Assembly (NCBI GenBank): GCA_003550325.1
Contig: QKWP01002017.1
Coordinates: forward strand, 18,400-82,399
Length of the DNA stretch: 64,000 nt
Source of the DNA: Gigaspora rosea
Lineage: Eukaryota > Glomeromycota > Glomeromycetes > Diversisporales > Gigasporaceae
Reading direction: 5' to 3'
Shown: positions 55,701 to 64,000 of the stretch, piece after piece
How positions within the stretch are numbered: position 1 is the first letter of the stretch
Layout: each line of letters starts with the position of its first letter
The notes under the pieces: generated by a model
Databases searched by the model: none
Seen by the model: only the letters and a program-made list of their open reading frames with translations
Told to the model about the DNA's origin: nothing
Position numbers and translations under genes: made by a program

Positions 55701-56389
55701 AATTATATAGCTTTTATATAATTTTCTAATAAAAATCAGATGGTTACAAAGTTTTAAAAAAAAAAAAAAATTAAAAAATTTTTTATAATTTTGGCCGGAA
55801 TTTGATAATTTTAGCCAAAATTACACCTGATATATTGGCTACCCCACACACCCACCAAAAAATCAGCTGATTTCTGTTAGCTCCCTTATCAACCAAAGAA
55901 ATAATTGAATTACCTTTTGTACATTTTTCATAATATGTTGATCTGATATGTTTATAGAACCAGTAACAAAAGTGAATCGCTTGGGAATAGTTATTGAAAT
56001 AAGTTCAATTAAATTTGCAATAAGCTTTATAAGAAAAAAAAGTAAATAATAAACATAAGAACTATTTATAAAAAATTAATTAATTAGATAATCTATGAAT
56101 TTTACCTTAAGTATTGCCCATCTATGCAAGCTAAATCTTCACATTTTCCTTTAAAATCGAATGAAAATGGTATACATTATTTAAATTCTACAGAATATGT
56201 TGATATTATAACGCAATATATCAAAATTACCAAGAGAACCACAAATTCTTTATGCTTTAAGTTTAGTGTGGTATAACAACTTTGGCAAGACCAAATGAGC
56301 CTAAAATAGGAATTTAGAATGAAAAGAATTAGTATTAATAAATATATTTTTTTAATAATAAAGAATTGGGTATAGTAACTCTTTTTGAT
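55701..56389. other. AT-rich stretch with an element L end
   Basis: 55795-55903 has the TACCCC..AAAAATCAGCTGATTT..AGCTCCC pattern of an L-family end. The remainder shows nothing recognisable. Confidence 0.4.
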
Positions 56390-57470
56390 GATCTCTCGTA
56401 CCAAAATTTTCAAAAACACTGACCTATGAAAACTCTATAGTTAATATATCTACATACAACAAAACTTCACCAAGCTGCTATCGAGTACAAAGTCCATTTA
56501 CTGGATGTTTTGCGTCTAAATAGAAATGAAAAAAATATGCAAACTTTTAAGCAAAGCACCTTGGCGGGCTTTGGTACTATTGTGCAAAAATATAGTAGAG
56601 AAACTCTAAAGCTTTGTCAAGTTCTATAAATATGAAAATAGAAGTAGAGACTTGGTTAGATATGTTATTCTATACAGTGTAACTTCTTCAAACTCCTTCA
56701 AGTTTGGTACTTTTCCCGACGCCTCTTTGGTCTTTTCGAAATTTCAAAAAATGGGCATTTCGGTTTACTCTCTTCAAAAGATTAGCAGTATTTACTTCTT
56801 CTGAATTGGAAATGCGCCTTTCAAATTGGAATTGATATCATGAGTGAGGTTCATTTCCGTGTACGTTGATAAACAACAAGAACATATCAGAGGTCGGGAG
56901 GAATGACATAATAAAATTTTTTTCTAGAACATCCTTTTAGACATATAAATTTTTCTTTTTTTTTCTTATGATGTACATATAGTATATGGTATAAGGTGTT
57001 TCCTTGTACAATACTATATAATTTTATAGTCTTTATTAGTGCTATTATGTATTTCTTTCTTTTTGCTTTTTTCTTCTTTCTTTTATTTTTTATTTTTCTT
57101 TTCGAACTTCGTTTGTTGTTTAGGTAGTACTGTAATTGGTGTACTGTAATTGGTACTCCCCTATTTTCTTTTCTCCTTTATATATTTCTCTTCACTTGTT
57201 ATAGTTTTTCTTGTAGTAGATTCTTTCTACTAGAAGGGTTAGAAGAGAAAGTTTAAAAGAAGGCAATCTTGATATGGTTAGCATGTACCAGCCGGTGATA
57301 AGAGAGAACATATTCTTAGTAAGTTGAGAATCCAAATTGAGGCAAAATTTTGTTAGCCGGGTCGCACTTGGATGAAATTGGGTGAGCTTTCTGTTAGAGT
57401 AGAATGTAATATGCACACAAATGCAGTCGTATAATAAAGTCTACAGACACAGAGGGCAGAATTGCTGAAT
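56390..57470 (+). repeat. Dispersed repeat K, copy 3
   Basis: The longest uninterrupted copy. It pairs with 43020-44130 in reverse and includes CTTGGCGGGCTTTGGTACTA, GACGCCTCTTTGGTCTTTTC and GAAGGCAATCTTGATATGG. No convincing ORF; the minus-strand ORF at 57192-57416 is not recognised. Confidence 0.6.
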
Positions 57471-58004
57471 TAAAAAAAATAAAGAATTGGGATTAGGGCA
57501 TAGTGTGAGATCTGAGTTTGGATCTTTTTAAAGCGGCTTGTTATGAGAGATTATTGCATTACATAGCAGGACACAAGCAAAAAACTCTGGCTAATTCAAT
57601 CTTTACCCAAAGATAGTGTTTGTAAGTTTAGAGTGTTACGGGTTTAAAGTAAAAAAAATGAACAAATCTAAAGTACTTGAATAATTATAGTGCACAAATG
57701 TAATTAATAATAAAACAGGACAAAGTAGGTTTTATTATTCTACTACTTTAGAAGGTAACTCTACAATACGATAGGTTTGTTTTTTTTTCCTTTTTTTTTA
57801 GATTTTTTAATTACGTAATACATGTATGAACAGACAAAAAATTGCAAACTTGCACTCTTAATCAAATTTCTATATGAGTTACAAAAATGCATTAGAAAAA
57901 AGATACCAATTTTGGGCAAAATATATCAAAAACATAACTTTGTATTACTTTGCATAGAAATTTAGGGTTTGTCGCTATGCTCTAGCCAATAATTAAAGCA
58001 ATAC
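57471..58004. other. Unassigned stretch with a diverged R end
   Basis: 57940-57990 resembles the end of element R (TTGTCGCTATGCTCTAGCC). The rest is unrecognised. Confidence 0.4.
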
Positions 58005-58257
58005 AAACTTATAATGATCTCAGAATCCTATGATTAGATTTTGATGCTTTTAGACGTATTGAAATTATCTTATTGAGACAAACATTTTGTTAGTAAAATT
58101 ATCCAAAACCGATCACTAATTCAAAAATTATTTAATATTAAAATTTAAAAATTTTTAAAAATTTTAATAATTTTAGCTAATCAAATTGCAGTATTTAATG
58201 ATCAGGTGGGAGTAGCCTCTTAGTGTCAAAAAATCAGATAATAAATGATGTTTCCTA
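58005..58257. mobile_element. Element L, partial copy
   Basis: Has the inner-arm motifs (AGAATCCTATGATTAGATTT, TTATTGAGACAAACATTTT) and an L right end (TCAGGTGGGAGTAGCC..). The left end was not found. Confidence 0.55.
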
Positions 58258-59149
58258 AAGAGTTATCCCTTNATTTACTTTTTTAAAATGCTAAAATAAT
58301 TAAATAAAACTTTGTACAATTATATTTGAAAATAAGGATTACTTTTTTGCAAAATTAGTTTTTATATTATAAAAAAATAAATTATAGTTAAATATAAGCT
58401 GAAAATAGATAATTTTAAGAAAAAATTTTTTTAAAAAATTTTATTACAATTTTTCTGCGATCTTATTTAGTTTTAGTTTTAGAACTATAGTTCTTAAGAC
58501 AATATTGTAGTTTATATAAAGGATGACAACTTTCATTATTGCAACTTTAATGATTTACTTGTAAAAATTAAGACTTGTATTAGAAGTAAAGATTTTTTTT
58601 ATAGACGGGAACATATAAAATTTGAAAAAATCTAAAAAAAAATTTTAATAGTAAAAATGCCAATACAAGAACTTTAAACATTTATTATATTAAAGTTTTC
58701 TAATGATTTTAAAAAAAATTTATAACAAAGTTACTAAAACAAAACTCAAAGAATATTTTTTACTTAGAAAAGATATGGCTAAAATCAATATTTAAAATTT
58801 TATTAAAAATTTTAAAATACGCAGACAAATTTGCCTGTGTTACAATCTAAGGGATAATAATGAGTTATAATAACAAGTTATAATAATGAGTTATAATAAA
58901 AAGATATAATAATAAGTTATAATAACAAGTTATAATAGTCAAAGAACATATCTATATATAGTAGCTTAGAATATAGTTACTTATAAATTAAATAAGTTAA
59001 TTTATCCAATTTTATATGTAAAATTATGCAAACAAATCATTTAAATTGAACTTATTTAAAAGCATAAATATAAAAGTCTCTTTAAATTTTAAATATATAT
59101 TCTTTGATATTTAATACTCTTTTGTTTAAAGTTTAGTTCTTAATTTGGA
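58258..59149. other. Unassigned AT-rich stretch
   Basis: Includes one N at 58272 and a short GTTATAATAA repeat at 58860-58940. Nothing else recognised. Confidence 0.4.
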
Positions 59150-59656
59150 GGTCGTCTAAAGCCAGGTGTGTTCATGTGATAAAAAGTCAATCAAATCGTA
59201 AATTTGATCTTTATGGATCAGCCCCGAGACAAAAACAAAGAAAAAAAAGTGAAAAACGCCTAAAATACAAAAAACAAGTCTAGGAGTACTAATAAAAAAT
59301 ATTGGGAAGATAATTTTACTTATAAGCCAAGCTATATATGAGGACGAAAGCATTTCGGGTTCTAAAACCCAAAATTAAAATTTTAAGCCAAAATTGTTTT
59401 TGATCTATTTTACTTAAAAGACGAAATTATTTGATACTTTTTTTGAATAGACGAAATTATAAGGAACCTATATAAATTTTATTTGCTCTTCCTTATAAAA
59501 AATTTTAATTTTCTCTAATGAAGACGAAATAGGCCTTTTTCAAAAATCAATTTCGGTGGCATCACTAAGCCAAGCCTAATCCTAATCCCTAACTAATCCT
59601 TACTCTAATTTTAATTAAATAATCAAAAACATATATGCACCTGACTTTAGCCATCC
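59150..59656. mobile_element. MULE-type MITE G, copy 2, split by element F
   Basis: Ends GGTCGTCTAAAGCCAGGTG / GGATGGCTAAAGTCAGGTG. TTAATTTGGA and TTAATTTGAA flank or nearly flank it. CCTAATCCTAATCCCTAAC lies inside. Element F copy 3 is nested at 59333-59566. Confidence 0.75.
59333..59566 (+). mobile_element. GACGAAAT element F, copy 3
   Basis: 234 bp from TATATATGAGGACGAAA to GGTGGCATCACT with the perfect 9 bp TSD AAGCCAAGC (59324-59332 and 59567-59575). Confirms the family boundaries and the absence of TIRs. Confidence 0.9.
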
Positions 59657-59760
59657 TTTTAATTTGAAGCAGAAAGATAGAAATCTTCTACTAAAGTTGA
59701 TCAATTCTTTACTATGTTCTTAAGTCAAATGAGTGGCTTATCAGTGGCTTACCCTATATA

Positions 59761-60286
59761 GGGGCATCCATAAATAATGTTATGCAAGGGGGTTGGACGA
59801 ACAATAACGTTTTTCTCAATAAGTAGGGGGTCAAAAAAATATAATGTAATTTTTTTAGAAAAACTTGGCTAAAAATTGAACACCAGTGGTCCAAATTTAA
59901 TGATTTTGGTACCATTCGATTCGTCTCGGTGAGAGGAGTCGAATGGTACCAATTTCATTTTATTTGGATTACTGGATCAAAGTTTATTGGCCAAATACTA
60001 TTGGTTATTATGTTTTCTTATAAAATTACTAAAAAATCAATAGTTTTTTGTAAATAACTATTGACACAGTAATCCAAATGAAATGATTTTGGTATCATTG
60101 GATTCGTCTCACTGAGACGAATCGAATGACACCTAAATCATCCAAATCGGATTACTGTATCACAATATATTCAAGTTTTTGTAAAATTTTATATATAAAT
60201 ATACGGATTTTGAAAAATTTTTTTATATAGTAGAGGGGGGTCCAGCGCTACTATGAGGGGGACATAAAGTTATTTATAGATGCCCC
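59761..60286. mobile_element. Harbinger-like MITE E, copy 2
   Basis: 526 bp, inverted relative to 16115-16637, TIR GGGGCATCCATAAATAATGT / GGGGCATCTATAAATAACTT, flanked by ATA on both sides. Two palindromic modules, GATTCGTCTC(A/G)(C/G)TGAGA, lie inside near 59930 and 60105. Confidence 0.8.
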
Positions 60287-60697
60287 ATAATAATATGATT
60301 GGTTAAAATAATCTTTTAAAAATATGAAAGATACTATTAAGTAAAGGCTTTTTGTGCTCTAATTGAAAATTAAAAAGGAGGTTCTTTTGATTCTAATAGT
60401 AATTAAATCATCAAAATTGGTTTGGTGGAACCCAAGATACTTGGGGTCAAAGAAGCGAATATAAGAAACTATTACTTATACTTTTTATACTTTGTATAAT
60501 AGTGGTTCCTCAAACTTAAATCAAATCAAATATTAGGCATATTTGAATTTGATCAAATCAAATTTGCCTTAATTGGAATTTGATTTGAATTAAAAATTCT
60601 GTATTTAAATTTGATTTGATTTGAAATTTTTTAAAATTTTATATATAAATTTTCAACAAAATTACTACGTATCACCGCTAGCAATCATCACTAGTTA
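60287..60697. other. AT-rich stretch with AATTTGATTTGA repeats
   Basis: 60510-60640 holds repeated AAATTTGATTTGA / TCAAATCAAAT units in both orientations. Ends of an element were not found. Confidence 0.4.
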
Positions 60698-60849
60698 GGG
60701 CAGTGTCATTAATCACCTGATTATTTTTTATCAGAGGCCTACCCCCCTCCTTCTTCCTTAATATATAAATAATCAGGTTCTTATATATAATTTTAACTTT
60801 TTTTACCTCCCTCCCCCCCTAAAAAATCACCTAATTTTTGTTACTCTCC
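60698..60849. mobile_element. Small L-like MITE with TTA target duplication
   Basis: It begins GGGCAGTGTCATTAATCACC and ends ..AATTTTTGTTACTCTCC, weakly paired, and TTA flanks both sides (60695-60697 and 60850-60852). The interior has TATCAG and CCCCC patterns like element L. Confidence 0.55.
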
Positions 60850-61885
60850 TTATACAGATTAGCTAAGTATTTTTTTACCAGTTATACAAATCAGCTAAGT
60901 ATTTTTTTTTCTATTTGTTTTTTTAACTATTATAATATGTTTAATTAGAGTTCGAGGTACAGAGGTACAGGCATGCCTAGTTATATGATATATGTGTTGC
61001 ATTTGATTGGTCAATATGCCAGAAGTGAAAAAACAGATAGGACCAAAATACTGATCTTGTAGATCACGTTTTACAATATTTTTTTGGAAGCTTAGGTAGA
61101 TTATCTCATTAGTTAAACTTGGAGATTATTAGACAAACGTGAAGTCCTTACCTTGCTCTACAATATATCGCTTAATCCAACTTAATCCAACTTAATCTAA
61201 CAACTTTCATATTACACTTCACTAATCAAAGTTATAAGTAATTAGCCACCACTAAACGTTGATAAAATCATTTGTTGTGGTAAAAAGTAGTCTCGTACCT
61301 GGATAACTTTTTATCCGAAAAGTTGTAACCTTTAACAAAATTTAATAACCGGTTTTATATCCTATTCAAATAAAAGGATAATGGTTATATCTGGATAAAA
61401 TATTTATATGATTGTTGATTTATATATATAGTATTAATGCATAAATTAAATAAAGTAACTCTATAATAATAAAGTAAAAAAAATTAGAAAAATAAATAAA
61501 TAAAAATGAATAAAAATGAATCACTATATGCTCGTCTAAATATTAAATGCTAACTTTTCATATATTAAAAGAATACTTCTAATATTTATATATATTTAAC
61601 AATGTAATTAATAATTTTTACATTCCCTGCGTAGAACACATCTACATTTGTTTTTCGGCAACAGCAGGAATCTGGTCGAGTGTTATGTCTAGAAGATAAT
61701 TACTAAATTTTTTTTAAACAAACATAAATTTATCTTTTTCGACATAAAAATCTTGCATCCCAAAGTTATTCCTATTTTGTTTAGGCATGAAAAGTTCTTC
61801 TGTTACGCCAATACAAAAAAATAATGCCAAAACAATAAAAGAATAATCTTTATATATATTAATGAAAAAAAATCAATGTAATTAT

Positions 61886-62240
61886 TAATAAGTAATTATT
61901 ATCAGTGATTTATTACATTGCTGTGCATTTCACAATCAATGAAAATCGAGAAAGAATGCATGTTCATTCAGAATTAAATTCAGAAATGATGTGGAACAAT
62001 AAGTGATTATTATCAGTAATTTATTACATGATCTGCATACAAGATGAAAATCGAGAAAGAACACATGTCAATTCAGAAATGATGTAAAACAATAAGTAAT
62101 TATTATTAGTAATTTATTACATGATCTGCATACAAGATGAAAATCGAGAAAAAACAGTAATTTATTACATGACCTGCATACAAGATAAAAATTAGAAAGA
62201 ACATACGTCAATTCAGAATTTATGTAAATTCAGAAATGAT
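61886..62240. repeat. About 112 bp tandem repeat, three-plus units
   Basis: Units contain AATAAGTAATTATTATTAG, TAATTTATTACATGATCTGC, AAAATCGAGAAAGAAC and CAATTCAGAAATGATGT. They lie inside element H copy 2. Confidence 0.85.
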
Positions 62241-63031
62241 AGTATTCTGTACTGTATAAAGTACATAATAAAAACATAAAGTAAGTACTTACTGTATTCA
62301 TATATATTATAATAATTATTATTATACTTAAAAAAACTAAAAGCCAGTATAAGTTTAAAGTGTAATTGATTTATATCACCTATTAAATAAATATAATAAA
62401 CAAACGAAATATTAAAATCATGTTCATATTTAAAATACATTAAATTTATGATGTAGACAAGTTTTACACCGAGTGATGCTAGTATATAAATAATACGCAA
62501 ATTAAAATTTTTATTATAATTGTATTTTACCCTATATTATTCTATATTATATCTTAAGTTAACCGGATGCCTCAATAATTTATCTGTTTATTAGTTTTAT
62601 AATTCGGGTATCCGAATAGCCTAACAGTTAACTGGTTATTGTACCCTAGGGTACAACCACTAGTAAAAAGGCTAAAATAACAGTTAACATGAAGAAAAAA
62701 ATTAGTTTGTATATTTTTTATTTTATGTATTGCATAGATATTTTTAATAAAAATTGAAAGTAAATGAATAATGTTATTAACATGCAATTTATTAATAATA
62801 TAATTATAGGTGCTTTTATAATACGATAATAAGTTTATAGATAAGACGTATTAAAATCACAGAGGTTTTTTATTAGAATGATAGTTGTGTAGAATAGTAT
62901 AGTATAACATATTAGAAATTTGAGTATATATAGGATTAGATATAGGATTTGTAGAATTAGATATAAAATTAGACGTAGAATTAAATATATATAGATTATT
63001 AAGATTTTGTAAATAAATGAAAATAAATACT

Positions 63032-63529
63032 GTCAGGGATGATGCTGAAATCAGATGATGCTAAAATCCACGTGATCTTTGTATGCAACGGATTTTCTAA
63101 AATTTCCAAAAATCGTGTAAGCATTCGATCTACACTACGTAATCAAAACAATCGAATGTAGCGGTCGAGTTAATTCAATATATGCCTATATGTTGTATAA
63201 ATCGCATTCTTTATATCTATATACAGAAGACCTTCTAACTGTATCAAAAAGGCGACCCTAACCCAACTCTAACTATACTAGATTTAACTAACTAAATTTT
63301 TTTTGTTAGTGGTTTTAATAGACGCTTTTTGCTTCATGTTAGGGTTAGGGTTAGGGTTAGGATCGCCTTTTTGATGCGGTTAGAAGGTCTTCTGTATATA
63401 GTATCAAGAATGCATATAGGCATACCGACCGGTTATAGCGTTTGGATTGTTTTGATTACATAGGTAGATCGATTTTTCGGAATGTAGATCACTTGTAGTC
63501 ACGTGGATTTCATCAGCATCATCCCCGAC
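63032..63529. mobile_element. Foldback MITE with TTAGGG in the arms
   Basis: The arms pair over about 230 bp: GTCAGGGATGATGCTGA with GTCGGGGATGATGCTGA, and further in TACAGAAGACCTTCTAAC. The left arm has CCCTAACCCAAC, the right arm GTTAGGGTTAGGGTTAGGG. The TSD AATACT flanks it (63026-63031 and 63530-63535). It splits element H copy 2. Confidence 0.8.
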
Positions 63530-63768
63530 AATACTATGAAAAGGTCAATAATCCCAATTTAAATTATTAATAAATACATTTTTGCTTATTTAATAGTAAC
63601 ATTTAATGGCATTTTTTAAGCCTTAGCTATAAATTTTAATAGATTTTAATTAAATTTTGTTTTTTTTTCATTTTATAAAAATTTACAATTTGATCTTTTT
63701 CAAATTTACTGTACAATTTTAATTGGCTAAACTAATATACGTAATTGGAATCATCATTTTTTATTTGG

Positions 63769-64000
63769 AGGACGTCTAAAGCAGAGCAAATTCTTATAAT
63801 ATATATATTTTATCAAATTAACTTTAGAGTTAGGAAGGTTTTCGCTCACTAATAATAGAAAAACAGGTTTTTTTCACAATATAGCCGAATTATACCTGGT
63901 ACAAATTAACGAGGTACTGATCAAAGGGGGTATCTAAGATAGGTGGCGTGAAGCGCTACCTATAGTATTTCTATATAAAAAAGGGCATGCTTATAGGCAT
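63769..64000. mobile_element. MULE-type MITE G, copy 3 (left end, runs off window)
   Basis: GGACGTCTAAAGCAGAG at 63770 matches the G terminus, and AACTTTAGAGTTAGGAAGG resembles its interior. The right end is outside the window or lost. Confidence 0.45.

Larger units (their letters stand above)
60955..63765 (-). mobile_element. TIR element H, copy 2 (long form)
   Basis: The left end TTCGAGGTACAGAGGTAC at 60957 and the GGAAGCTTAGGTAGATTATC block (61088) match the right part of copy 1 in reverse. The right part (63540-63765 and 62820-63031) matches the left part of copy 1. At about 2.3 kb without the nested foldback it is longer than copy 1. The minus strand at 61810-61640 reads an open stretch MPKQNRNNFGMQDFYVEKD and, after an interruption, LDITLDQIPAVAEKQ. 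This may be a coding remnant of unknown function. Confidence 0.55.

Noticed and set aside
63337..63360. Chromosome end from TTAGGG repeats
   Set aside because: Only three or four units, placed inside a foldback MITE with a TSD, with sequence continuing on both sides.

Overview
The window looks like nuclear DNA of a filamentous fungus with a very AT-rich, transposon-choked genome. An arbuscular mycorrhizal fungus (Glomeromycotina, Rhizophagus or Gigaspora type) fits best. The grounds are FAR1-type Mutator transposases with SWIM and CCHC fingers, broken hAT transposases, an RNase H / non-LTR retrotransposon fragment, a GFEYLPDSL-type protein fragment, and TTAGGG-like tracts. The assignment rests on recognised protein style, not on a search. 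I found no intact host gene: every recognisable coding region is broken by stops, frameshifts or insertions.

Layout. 1-4178: a TIR element, a MITE and a gutted Tc1 element. 4179-11809: a five-level nest. A roughly 1 kb tRNA-headed retroposon (minus strand) was split by a hAT-type MITE, which was split by a 5.9 kb MULE carrying a broken transposase (6190-8889) and gene fragments, which was itself hit by further MITEs. 11959-17407: two AGGACCC-ended elements, one with a foldback of ACCGACA arrays, and several MITEs. 17560-18150: a 590 bp tRNA-derived SINE. 18885-20800: an RNase H pseudogene. 21647-26790: one hAT transposase gene torn apart by MITEs and by a 1.1 kb poly(A) retroposon. 28055-35401: a hairpin array split by a 2.2 kb element, then a 4.4 kb MULE with a broken transposase. 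35484-42923: two more copies of the 1 kb retroposon, each carrying nested elements with clear target-site duplications (TSDs), plus a pogo-like MITE. 43020-48615: long dispersed repeats, a second SINE copy, a non-autonomous MULE, and an assembly gap. 49281-53442: a second nest (foldback, Harbinger-like, MULE derivative, hAT MITE). 53462-64000: further copies of the same families.

The content is best read as insertion stratigraphy. TSDs of 8 bp (hAT), 9 bp (MULE), TA (Tc1/pogo), TAA or TTA (Harbinger-like) and 12-18 bp with poly(A) (retroposons) assign most non-coding families to a mobilising machinery. Many families occur two or three times here, so boundaries and insertion order can be read by comparing copies. 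All boundaries and repeat matches were found by eye. Family names (A, B, E, F and so on) are local labels.
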